DNA from: Pedobacter sp. | GTDB taxonomy: Bacteria > Bacteroidota > Bacteroidia > Sphingobacteriales > Sphingobacteriaceae | Length of the DNA stretch: 41,351 nucleotides | Direction of reading: 5' to 3' | NCBI GenBank assembly: GCA_004210715.1 | Contig: SEDB01000049.1 | Span: 1 to 41,351, forward strand | In this document: positions 33,056-41,226 of the stretch, one piece after another | How the letters are laid out: every line of letters starts with the position of its first letter | Position numbering within the stretch: the stretch's first letter is position 1 | Translations under genes and position numbers: made by a program | The notes under the pieces: generated by a model | Seen by the model: only the letters and a program-made list of their open reading frames with translations | What the model was told of the DNA's origin: nothing | The model's database searches: none

Positions 33056-35146
33056 TTGAAAAAACGTCTCTCTCTATCCATCTTAATTTTGTTGGCGCTA
33101 TTTTTAGCGACTAATGCTTTTGCTGCCGAAAAAGGAACGATTAGCGGAAAAGTAGTAGAAGAAGTTGGCGGTTTATCCATCCCTTCGGCAATTGTTTCCG
33201 TGTATATCGATGGAACAGATCAGCCAGTAACCACCTCGGCAACTGATGAAGATGGTTTTTTCAGCATCAAAAACTTAAAGCCGGGTAATTACAGAATTAA
33301 AGTAAGTTTTGTGGGTTATTCTTCACTCATTGTGAATGGAATCATCATTACCGATAAGGATTTTGATAAAAATTTAGGTGCTTTGAAATTAAGTAATGAA
33401 CAAAATTCATTACAAGAAGTTACCATTACCGTGCAAAAACCGGCTATAGAATTTGGAGCTGATGGTGTAACTTATAATGTAGGATCGACCCTACTTGCCG
33501 AAGGAAGTACAGCCACTGATGTTCTGAAAAACGTACCAATGGTGCAAATGGATATTGATGGAAACGCCACCATTGCCGGTAAAAAAAGCACACGTGTTTT
33601 TATTGATGGGAAACCCTCTGACTACATGACCTCCAACATTGCCGATCTTTTAAATGTCTTGCCATCTGATGCAATAGAAAAAATTGAAGTGTTGACCAAC
33701 CCACCGGCAAGGTATAGCGGCGATGGAGAAGGCATCATCAACATTGTAATGAAAAAAGGATTTAAAGTTGGCTTTAATGGCAATCAAAACCGCTCAAGAA
33801 ATCAAACCAATAGCGGCGATGGAAAAAGTAATAATTTCGTTGTGAATGCTGATTATAAATTGCAAACCGATACTAGCGGTGGAAATTTATCAATCGGGTT
33901 GACCTTTAATACAAACGGCAGCCTGGATCTTCGAAGTTACAACACCACCTATGAACCAATTGGAGTTTCCAAATCAACGCTACAACAAAACAACAACAAC
34001 ATTGGAAATAATGGTTTGACTTTTAACCTTGATTATGATAAACCCGTTTTCAAAAAAAGAGATCGTATAGAACTTGGTCTGGCTTATAATTATCGCAAAA
34101 ATGATAATGATTTACTGGTTGAAAACTTTAATTTCCAGACACAACAGTTTGTTACTAATAATAGATTGAGTAATCAGTTTCTTTATAATGAAAATATTCT
34201 GGCCGGCTACGCCTCTTACAATTACCGAAATGCAGGCTGGGGAATTAAAACTGGTGTAAGAACAGAGCTTACCAATGTTGCATTTGATTTATCTACGGGG
34301 GAAAACTATAACGTAAAGCCCTATTTAAGTGTATTTCCAAACCTTTCGCTTAATAGATTTTTCAAAAAACGATATAATTTTGGCGCAACTTACAGCGTAC
34401 GCATTAATCGCCCCAGGGAGAACACATTGAATCCTCAAGTAAATAATGTGGATACTTTAAATATTTCTTACGGAAATCCCAACCTCTCTCCTTCTTACAC
34501 CCACCAAATGGATATTAGTTTTGGTGCATTTGGGCAAAAATGGTCTTTCACTCCCCGTCTTTCTTATTCGAGCAGTCAAGGCGTTATCGAGCGATTTAGA
34601 ACAGTTATTCTAATCCCTGGATCTACTTCTGCCCGTTCAGAAAGTACATTTGATAATGTGGGTACAAACAACTCAGTGGCCTTGATCTTAATAGGCAATT
34701 ATCGTCCTACAATCAAGATATCGGCAAATGGAAATTTTAGCATTATTCAAAGTAAATACACTTCAAAACTAAACAGTTCATTAAACAGAGATGGATTAAG
34801 TGTGAGAGGAACCTTTGGTTTTTCTATGCAACTCCCTCAAAAAGCCGCATTTGAATCGAATTTGAATTATGCCAACAACGTGAGTGCGCAAGGGCGAAAT
34901 AAAGGTTCTATTACCTCAAGTTTCTCTGCCCGAAAAATGTTTTTCAGCAATCGATTAAATTTTAGGATTACGCTTAACGATATTTTTGGAAATAGAAACA
35001 ATACCATTTATAACGAAGGCGAAAACTTCCGTTTACAGAGCTTAAATACAAACAATACCCAAAATTTCATTTTCAGCTTAAATTATCGATTCACAAAAAT
35101 CGCAAAAAAAATCCCTCCACCTCCACCAGCAGCCAAACCACAATAA
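33056..35146 (+). CDS. TonB-dependent receptor-like barrel protein, shortened paralogue
   Basis: A 696-residue protein with signal peptide (MKKRLSLSILILLALFLATNAFA region, about 1-23), a CarboxypepD_reg-like domain, plug (TDVLKNVPMVQMDIDGNATIAG, TRVFIDGKPS) and barrel. The start is a TTG at 33056, only 19 nt after the terminator. Alignment by eye with the upstream paralogue shows that after KVGFNGN (about 33783) the protein jumps directly to sequence matching some 110 residues further on in the paralogue (QNRSRNQ against SNRNNVNQ). The first barrel strands are therefore missing although the frame is kept. The C-terminus is Pro-rich. Substrate unknown. Confidence 0.82.
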   Translation: MKKRLSLSILILLALFLATNAFAAEKGTISGKVVEEVGGLSIPSAIVSVYIDGTDQPVTTSATDEDGFFSIKNLKPGNYRIKVSFVGYSSLIVNGIIITDKDFDKNLGALKLSNEQNSLQEVTITVQKPAIEFGADGVTYNVGSTLLAEGSTATDVLKNVPMVQMDIDGNATIAGKKSTRVFIDGKPSDYMTSNIADLLNVLPSDAIEKIEVLTNPPARYSGDGEGIINIVMKKGFKVGFNGNQNRSRNQTNSGDGKSNNFVVNADYKLQTDTSGGNLSIGLTFNTNGSLDLRSYNTTYEPIGVSKSTLQQNNNNIGNNGLTFNLDYDKPVFKKRDRIELGLAYNYRKNDNDLLVENFNFQTQQFVTNNRLSNQFLYNENILAGYASYNYRNAGWGIKTGVRTELTNVAFDLSTGENYNVKPYLSVFPNLSLNRFFKKRYNFGATYSVRINRPRENTLNPQVNNVDTLNISYGNPNLSPSYTHQMDISFGAFGQKWSFTPRLSYSSSQGVIERFRTVILIPGSTSARSESTFDNVGTNNSVALILIGNYRPTIKISANGNFSIIQSKYTSKLNSSLNRDGLSVRGTFGFSMQLPQKAAFESNLNYANNVSAQGRNKGSITSSFSARKMFFSNRLNFRITLNDIFGNRNNTIYNEGENFRLQSLNTNNTQNFIFSLNYRFTKIAKKIPPPPPAAKPQ

Positions 35147-35181
35147 ATTTTATTTCAAATTGGATATTTGTAATTTGCAGC

Positions 35182-35736
35182 ATGGAAGAACAAAACCCTT
35201 GGAAAACACTTCAAAGTGATGTAAAATATGATAACAATTGGATCAAGGTTACGGCACATGAAGTGATTAATCCCTCAGGTGGAAAGGGAATTTACGGCGA
35301 AGTTCATTTCAAAAATCTAGCCATTGGCATTTTGCCTTTAGATGAGCAGTATAATACCTGGCTGGTTGGTCAATATCGTTTTCCACTGAAAGCCTACAGC
35401 TGGGAAATTCCCGAAGGTGGTGGTCCACTTGGCGAAGACCCGCTGGAAAGTGCGAGAAGAGAATTGCTGGAAGAAACAGGTATGAGTGCTAAAAATTGGA
35501 AGGAGATTCAGCGTATGCACTTGTCCAATTCAGTAAGTGATGAATTAAGCATTATTTACATCGCGACCGATTTGATTCAGGGAATTGCCATGCCCGAAGA
35601 AACAGAAGAATTGGTGGTTAGAAAACTTCCATTTGATGAAGCTTATCAGATGGTTCTAAATAATGAAATTACCGACTCGATGAGCGTTGCTGCTATTTTG
35701 AAAACGAAATTGATGATTTTAAACGGCGAATTGTAA
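35182..35736 (+). CDS. NUDIX hydrolase, ADP-ribose pyrophosphatase type
   Basis: A 184-residue protein with a complete Nudix box at residues 79-101 (G-x5-E-x7-R-E-L-x-E-E-x-G-M), preceded by LVGQYRFPLKAYSWEIPEGG, the hallmark of ADP-ribose/ADP-sugar pyrophosphatases. These cytoplasmic enzymes use Mg2+ to split ADP-ribose into AMP and ribose 5-phosphate. A separate gene 35 nt after the receptor and 32 nt before the acyltransferase remains; probably one transcription unit. Complete. Confidence 0.92.
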   Translation: MEEQNPWKTLQSDVKYDNNWIKVTAHEVINPSGGKGIYGEVHFKNLAIGILPLDEQYNTWLVGQYRFPLKAYSWEIPEGGGPLGEDPLESARRELLEETGMSAKNWKEIQRMHLSNSVSDELSIIYIATDLIQGIAMPEETEELVVRKLPFDEAYQMVLNNEITDSMSVAAILKTKLMILNGEL

Positions 35737-35768
35737 TCATTATCTTTGTGGCTTTATTTTAAAACCAA

Positions 35769-36417
35769 ATGAGCAAACTTTTCGGATACATTCTTACACC
35801 AATATTTTATTTTTTCTTTGGATTATCACTTTGCATTTTTCATCCAATCCAATGGATTTGCTATAAATTAAAATGAACATGATTTACCCACTGATCGGCC
35901 GATCATATTTGCAGCAAACCATCAGAGCATGTATGATATTCCATCGCTAATCTGGTTTTTAAGAAAGTATAGTGCAAAATTTATATCAAAAATTGAGCTG
36001 ACAAAAGGAATTCCTTCCATATCTATTAACTTACGTTTAGGTGGCGGTGCAAATATCAATAGAAAAGATAACAAACAGGCCATTTCAGAAATAATCAAAC
36101 TTGGTCGTAGAATGAAAGAAAATAATTGGAGTACAGTTATTTTCCCTGAAGGAACCAGAGCTAAAGATGGGCAAGTGAAGCAATTTCAATTTGGAGGAAT
36201 TGCCACCATTTTAAAAGCAGTTCCAAACGCATTGATTGTACCCATTGCTATTGAAAATTCATGGAAAATTGTACGTTTTGGCATGTTCCCCTTAACCACA
36301 GGCAATGCGTTAAAGTGGACTGTTCTAAAGCCCATTGAACCAGAAGGCAAATCAGCTAATGATATCACATTAGAAGCAGAAACAGCAATTAGAACTGTGC
36401 TAAAGCAATCCATTTAA
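35769..36417 (+). pseudogene. PlsC-like 1-acylglycerol-3-phosphate acyltransferase, internal deletion and frameshift
   Basis: The first frame (35769-35876) gives an N-terminal membrane segment MSKLFGYILTPIFYFFFGLS and stops after CYKLK. In the +1 frame, family sequence resumes at about 35880: NEHDLPTDRPIIFAANHQSMYD with the catalytic HxxxxD motif (NHQSMYD), then FISKIELTKGIPSIS, FPEGTRAKDGQVKQFQFGG (substrate-binding motif) and IVPIAIENSW, to a stop at 36417. Roughly 30-40 residues between are missing. An intact enzyme would make phosphatidic acid from lysophosphatidic acid in the inner membrane. It abuts the TraB gene (1 nt between). Confidence 0.85.
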
Positions 36418-36418
36418 T

Positions 36419-37300
36419 ATGAAAATCACTAAATTAACTTTAATTCTCTTTCTCTTTGTTGGTTTCAAATCAACAGCGCAAACCACTAAGCTTGCCAATA
36501 CCTTATTTTGGGAAATTTCGGGCAAAGGACTAACCAAACCATCCTATATTTTTGGAACCTACCATTTTGCTGGTAAAAATTTCTTGGATAGCATGACAAA
36601 CGTTAACCAAAAACTAGCGGCCAGCGATATGGTTATTGGCGAATTGCTTTTTAAAGATTCTCTTTTAACGAAAAAACTTGCCCCGTTTATGCTCTTAGAA
36701 GGTACAACTTTAGATCAGGTGTTAAGCGAGCAGGAATATAAGTTAGTTGATGACTATCTTAAGAAAATTGCTGGTTTCGGATTAAGTAATATGAAAATGT
36801 TAAATCCGATGGCTATTCAAGTAATGATATTGCAATTTACATCTCCTGTAACTTTTACTAAGGAAAATACAGCAATCGATGCTTATTTCCAAGATTACGG
36901 GCAAGCGCATCAGAAAACAGTTGTTGGTTTAGAAACTGTTGAACAACAAGGTGAAATCTTATTCGGAGCCAGCATAGAAAGGCAAAAGGAACGGTTACTT
37001 GATAACGTTCGAAACAGCGAAAAATATAAAAAACAAGCCGAAGAAGGTTTTCAGGCATTTAAAGAGCAAGACTTAAGTAAAATTGCAAAATCATTCAAGG
37101 AGACAACTGAGTTTACTAAAGCAGAATCAGAAGTATTGCTAAAAAACAGAAATCTAGATTGGGTAAAAAAACTTCCTCCCCTTATTAAGGATAAAAGTGC
37201 TTTTATAGCAGTTGGTGTTGGTCATTTAATTGATAAATGGGGCCTTATTAACCTATTACAAGAACAAGGTTATACTGTTAAGCCCATAAAAACTAACTAA
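36419..37300 (+). CDS. TraB/GumN family protein, exported
   Basis: A 293-residue protein with signal peptide (about 1-21, FKSTAQ) and the TraB/GumN marks: FWEISGKGLTKPSYIFGTYHFAGKNF (GTYH), KTVVGLETVEQQGEI, LKNRNLDWVKKLPPL and the closing FIAVGVGHLIDKWGLINLLQEQGYTV. The conserved GxxH and E motifs suggest a metalloprotease-like fold, as in Tiki proteins; activity in bacteria is unproven. It begins one base after the acyltransferase stop and ends overlapping the LytTR gene by 4 nt in convergent orientation. Confidence 0.88.
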   Translation: MKITKLTLILFLFVGFKSTAQTTKLANTLFWEISGKGLTKPSYIFGTYHFAGKNFLDSMTNVNQKLAASDMVIGELLFKDSLLTKKLAPFMLLEGTTLDQVLSEQEYKLVDDYLKKIAGFGLSNMKMLNPMAIQVMILQFTSPVTFTKENTAIDAYFQDYGQAHQKTVVGLETVEQQGEILFGASIERQKERLLDNVRNSEKYKKQAEEGFQAFKEQDLSKIAKSFKETTEFTKAESEVLLKNRNLDWVKKLPPLIKDKSAFIAVGVGHLIDKWGLINLLQEQGYTVKPIKTN

Positions 37301-38046
37301 ATATTTTTATTACCAATTACCCTAAAAAATTCATCGCGGTAAGTATCGCCTACAGGGATAATTTTCTCGTTAATGGTAATTCTACTTCGCTCAATGCTTT
37401 CAATTTTATCTACAGCAACAATGTAAGATTTATGCACTCGTATGAATTGACTTTGAGGTAATGCCTCCTCCATCTTTTTCATACTCTGAAGGGTAATGAT
37501 GCGCTCTTCTTTTGTGAAAATTGAAATATAGTCCTTCAGTCCTTCGATGTAAAGAATATCATGCAGGTAAATTTTTTGAATTTTATGCTCTGTTTTTACA
37601 AAAATATAATCCTGAATGGGGTTTGCAGGAGCTGAAAATGCTGCCGGAGTAATAATAGGTTGTGCTACACTGGCTGGAGTTTCCGCAGGCTTATGTTGCT
37701 TATGAACTTTCTCAACGGCCTTATAAAATCGATCAAAAGCAATTGGCTTCAATAAATAATCAGATACATTTAAATCATAACTCTCCAAAGCATACTGTGG
37801 GTAAGCTGTTGTTAAAATGTAATGACATTTATTACCAGCGATTTTTAAGAACTGAATACCAGTTAATTCAGGCATTTGGATATCCAGAAATACCAGGTCA
37901 ATCCCACCACCTTGAACAACTTGCAATGCTTCAATTGGATTTTCACATCTTTTCACTAAAGTTAAAAATGGAACTTTAGAGATATAATCCTCCAAAATAT
38001 CGAGCGCTAAAGGCTCATCATCTACAACAATACAATTTAAGTTCAT
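37297..38046 (-). CDS. LytTR-family response regulator
   Basis: A 249-residue two-domain regulator. The receiver domain (1-120) has VVDDEPLALDILEDY, phosphoacceptor Asp55 in LVFLDIQMPELTG and Lys100 in DYLLKPIAFDRF. A linker rich in Pro/Ala (about 119-143) leads to a LytTR DNA-binding domain (about 146-246: IFVKTEHKIQKIYLHDILYIEGLKDYISIFTKEERIITLQSM, FIRVHKSYIVAVDKIESIERSRI). It forms a two-component pair with the LytS-type kinase immediately upstream, and should control neighbouring genes, possibly the divergent ABC transporter. Confidence 0.93.
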   Translation of the reverse strand: MNLNCIVVDDEPLALDILEDYISKVPFLTLVKRCENPIEALQVVQGGGIDLVFLDIQMPELTGIQFLKIAGNKCHYILTTAYPQYALESYDLNVSDYLLKPIAFDRFYKAVEKVHKQHKPAETPASVAQPIITPAAFSAPANPIQDYIFVKTEHKIQKIYLHDILYIEGLKDYISIFTKEERIITLQSMKKMEEALPQSQFIRVHKSYIVAVDKIESIERSRITINEKIIPVGDTYRDEFFRVIGNKNI

Positions 38047-38102
38047 TTTAGGTTTAATTTTTATATGATGATCAATTTTATTCGTTTAAAATTGGTTCCG
38101 AA

Positions 38103-39039
38103 TTAGATATCAATCATCAGTTCACAGGTATAATGAGTAGCCGAATTTACAACATTTAATTTATATCTGTCTGGATAAACAAGCTGTAACCTTCTTTCTA
38201 CATTAGTTAGACCTACTCCTCCTTGCGCATCTTTATTTTGATTATTTTTCTTATTGATTACACTAAAATGCAGGATTTTTTGGTTGGCGATAATATTAAT
38301 TTTAACAGGATTTTCAGGATCATTAACCACACCGTGTTTAAAAGCATTTTCTACAAAGGAGATCAGCATTAGCGGAACAATCTTCTGATCATCAATTTCT
38401 CCTTGGCGTATTACTCTCGTAAATCATGTACCGCATAATTTCTGAAAGCTTCATAATTGCATCAGCCGTTTTATCAGATTTCTGATAAGCGAGAGAGTAA
38501 ATATTGTTTAACGAATTGAAAAGAAAATGTGGGTTTAGCTGCGATTTCAGAAACTGTAATTCCATTTCACGGCGTTCGCTTTCTAAGTTTCTTTGAATAC
38601 GTTCGTTTGAGAACCAATCAATCGTAAACTTGATGATACAACTGCTAATCATAAAGAAACCTGAGAGAAAAGTAATTAAAACAATGAAATTGTGTATGGG
38701 GATTTCTACTTTTTTTCCCTTTGCGCTAATATAACTTAACACATCATCAGGATATAAGACTGCTACCGCTGTTTTAGCTACGACAGCAAGTGCAATAACC
38801 AACAAAAAAACCAAAACATAGAGCCAGTATTGTTTCCTTCGTTTGATTAAGCCAGGGATTAAAAAAATATAGTTTGTATAAAATATAGATACGTTAACGA
38901 TCCCATAAACAATATAAGTGATAAAATAATCTGTTAAACTGTGTTTAGAATTATCGAAAACGTTGCTTGCAACAACGAATAGTAAGATAATGATCCAGAA
39001 AACTGAATGTAGAATAAAAGGACCTTTATTTTTCTTCAT
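38103..39039 (-). pseudogene. LytS-type sensor histidine kinase, internal deletion and frameshift
   Basis: The first frame starts at the ATG at 39039 (MKKNKGPFILHSVFW) with four hydrophobic segments (about 8-26, 36-62, 72-95, 114-137), then the His_kinase motif QLNPHFLFNSLNNIYSLAYQ (phosphoacceptor His171). It stops at 38392 after RYMIYESNTPRRN. In another frame, sequence resumes near 38410 (QGEIDDQKIVPLMLISFVENAFKHG, N box of the ATPase domain) and ends at 38103 with the G-box GGVGLTNVERRLQLVYPD. About 30-40 residues between are missing. An intact kinase would phosphorylate the LytTR regulator. The ATPase part cannot be translated with the rest as written. Confidence 0.86.
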
Positions 39040-39132
39040 GGATAATAATAGTTGTTTAAATGCAGTTCCAAAAGCATTTCTTTTCGACACCCAAAATAAA
39101 TAAACTTTCTGTCCCAACAGCACACAATCTAC

Positions 39133-39223
39133 CAACAGGCATTTTTTTTCTACGAACGGGCAAATCCCATAAAATTATCGACAAACAGTAAATTTTATCG
39201 ATAAACGCCAAAAATGCCTGTTG
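39133..39223. promoter_or_regulatory. Long inverted repeat between kinase and ABC-transporter units
   Basis: CAACAGGCATTTTT (39133-39146) and AAAAATGCCTGTTG (39210-39223) are perfect 14-bp inverted arms. An inner dyad TTATCGA (39175-39181)/TCGATAA (39198-39204) lies within. It sits in the divergent region between the histidine kinase (start 39039) and the small membrane protein (start 39308): candidate control region for both. Confidence 0.6.
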
Positions 39224-39307
39224 ATCTAGAATCTTGAACACTTGGTATAATACATTTTAGCAGTCGATTTGAATGCTGTTCCTTTGAATCATCAAAACGA
39301 AACGACC

Positions 39308-39478
39308 ATGAAAAAGTTAGCAAACACATCGCCATTTTTACTATTATTAGTTCCAGTATTTATGATGATCATTTTAACTCTTACTATCAATGCGAATCAA
39401 AATGATGCAGAAGTTGTAGTAAAACCTGCAACCAGCTCAAACACAATTGTGAAACAAGCTACTGCTATTTTCAAATAA
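39308..39478 (+). CDS. Small single-span membrane or secreted peptide
   Basis: From the ATG at 39308 a 56-residue protein: MKKLANTS, a hydrophobic stretch (about 9-27, FLLLLVPVFMMIILTLTI), then NANQNDAEVVVKPATSSNTIVKQATAIFK. It could be a signal peptide plus a 29-residue exported peptide, or a membrane-anchored small protein. No family is recognised. Its stop codon is 2 nt before the ATG of the ABC ATPase, so translation is likely coupled. A role as an accessory subunit, or as a substrate of the transporter, is inference only. Confidence 0.6.
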   Translation: MKKLANTSPFLLLLVPVFMMIILTLTINANQNDAEVVVKPATSSNTIVKQATAIFK

Positions 39479-39480
39479 GA

Positions 39481-40389
39481 ATGAGCAATTACGCAATCGA
39501 AACTGTAGGGCTAAATTTTAGCTTTGGCAATCAAACCATTGTAAAAGATTTATCTTTACAAGTACCAAAAGGTAGCATTTACGGCTTTTTAGGTCCTAAC
39601 GGTGCAGGCAAAACGACAACCATCAAAATTCTGCTTAACTTATTAAAGTCGCCAGCAGATCAGGTTTTTATTTTTGGCAAAGAAATCAATAGTAATCGCA
39701 TTGCAACACTTAAAAGAATTGGTGCCCTGGTAGAACAACCAGCGATTTATGGACACCTTTCTGGCAAAGAAAACCTAGTCAATCGCTGCATCTTGTTAAG
39801 CATCAAAAAAAGCAAAGCTGATGAAATGTTAGCCTTAGTTGGTTTAACTGAAGCAGCCAATAAAAAAGCAAGCAAATATTCTCTCGGCATGAAACAGCGC
39901 TTGGGCATTGCACTGGCACTGGTTTCTGATCCAGAATTGCTGTTACTTGATGAGCCAACAAATGGTTTAGACCCAAATGGGATAATCGAAATTAGAAATC
40001 TGATGATCGAACTAGCCACTAAGCACCACAAAACCATCCTGGTATCTAGCCATTTACTCGCCGAAATTGAACGAACTGCAACTCATGTAGGCATTATAAA
40101 CAAAGGTCAGCTTTTATTTCAGGGCACTATAGATGAACTTCATTTGTTAAGTAAGCCCATGATGGAGATAGAAGTGGACCAAATTGAAAATGCCAGCCGC
40201 TTCTTAGTGAGTAAAGGGTACGAAATCGTAGCAAGCACCGATAAAAAAATTACCGTTCCCTTCTCATCAACCGAAGAAAGCGGAAAGTTAAATACACTTC
40301 TTATTCAGAATGGCTTTACCGTAAGCAGCCTTTTTAAACAACGCAAAGATTTAGAAAACCTATTTCTGGATATCACGAAAAACAACTAA
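39481..40389 (+). CDS. ABC transporter ATP-binding protein, BcrA-like
   Basis: A 302-residue ATPase with Walker A GPNGAGKTT (38-46), Q-loop VEQPAIYGHL, signature YSLGMKQR (133-140), Walker B LLLLDEPTNGLDPNG (Asp157, Glu158) and the switch histidine in LVSSHLLAEIE. The C-terminal 80 residues are the usual extension of the bacitracin/lantibiotic-type (BcrA) and Nat-type exporters. It powers an ABC-2 permease, whose broken gene follows. The divergent LytTR two-component genes suggest envelope-stress or antibiotic-linked control, as known for such ABC pairs; the substrate is unknown. Confidence 0.92.
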   Translation: MSNYAIETVGLNFSFGNQTIVKDLSLQVPKGSIYGFLGPNGAGKTTTIKILLNLLKSPADQVFIFGKEINSNRIATLKRIGALVEQPAIYGHLSGKENLVNRCILLSIKKSKADEMLALVGLTEAANKKASKYSLGMKQRLGIALALVSDPELLLLDEPTNGLDPNGIIEIRNLMIELATKHHKTILVSSHLLAEIERTATHVGIINKGQLLFQGTIDELHLLSKPMMEIEVDQIENASRFLVSKGYEIVASTDKKITVPFSSTEESGKLNTLLIQNGFTVSSLFKQRKDLENLFLDITKNN

Positions 40390-40391
40390 GC

Positions 40392-40936
40392 ATGCGCTCG
40401 ATATACATTTCATTAGTATCCGAATTTTACAAATCAAGAAAACTTTTTACGTTATTTTCATGGCTTTCTCTGTAAATAATATCGAACATAAGAACGACAC
40501 ATGGAAAACACTGTTTGCGCAACCGCTAAATAAGTTTGCCATATATGCAGCCAAGTATCTCTACGCGGTGTCGTTAATCTTCGTTTGCTTATTTTTATTT
40601 GCAGCACTTACCTATGCTTTCGGCTATTTATTGCAGGCAATTGTTCCTGAATACAATTTCAACCAATACGATCCATCATCTATATTAATCAATTCTTACA
40701 CTAAATTATTTCTTTCTTCTTTAGGCATTTTATCACTTCAATTCATCATCAGCCTCATTTGGGGCGATTTCCTTAAACCCATGGGCATTGGTTTTGTGGG
40801 TACAATTATGGGAATAATAACTGCAAATGTAGGCTGGAAATATGCTTACCTCATTCCTTACAGCTTACCTACTTTAGCATTAAAAATCACAAAAGTTAAA
40901 AAAGGATTCATTGTGACCAAAAAGAGCATCAAATAA
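40392..40936 (+). pseudogene. ABC-2 type permease, broken by at least one deletion
   Basis: The ATG at 40392, 2 nt after the ATPase stop, gives MRSIYISLVSEFYKSRK and stops at 40475. From about 40448 another frame carries VIFMAFSVNNIEHKNDTWKTLFAQPLNKFAIYAAKYLYAV, the typical family segment after the first membrane helix, and continues through three to four helices to ITKVKKGFIVTKKSIK at 40936. The first helix is largely missing. The C-terminal helix that normally precedes a VTKKSIK-like end also seems lost near 40900. The total is about 185 residues where 240-260 are expected. It would form the membrane channel for the ATPase upstream. Confidence 0.78.
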
Positions 40937-41226
40937 TTTCTTTGAATAGCGGTCTTCGTATTTCATTTTATCGTTAGTCCCTTTTTGCACTGCAAGTTCG
41001 CTTCAAAAATCCTGTGCTAATTTATGTAATCACTATTACATACATCAAACTGTACTAAATTGAAGTGTGGGCTTTTCGCTTCAATAAGGTTTAGCTAACT
41101 TAGGGAGTTGTGCCCAACTAAGCAAGCCCTCAAGGAGCAAACAGCTATTGTAAAAATATTATGGTAAAGAGGTAAGCGTTGTGTTTAAACGTAAATTAGC
41201 AGATACAACCAACTAACTTCTTAAAA
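40937..41226. other. 290-bp intergenic stretch
   Basis: Between the permease and the last gene I see no open frame with family features, no tRNA and no clear terminator. The start of the following gene is preceded by AT-rich sequence without a consensus -7 box. Confidence 0.4.

Noticed and set aside
30503..35146. The two receptors as a second SusC/SusD polysaccharide locus
   Set aside because: Neither has an STN domain or an adjacent SusD, sigma factor or glycosidase; both belong to the CarboxypepD_reg plus OMP_b-brl_3 type of receptor.
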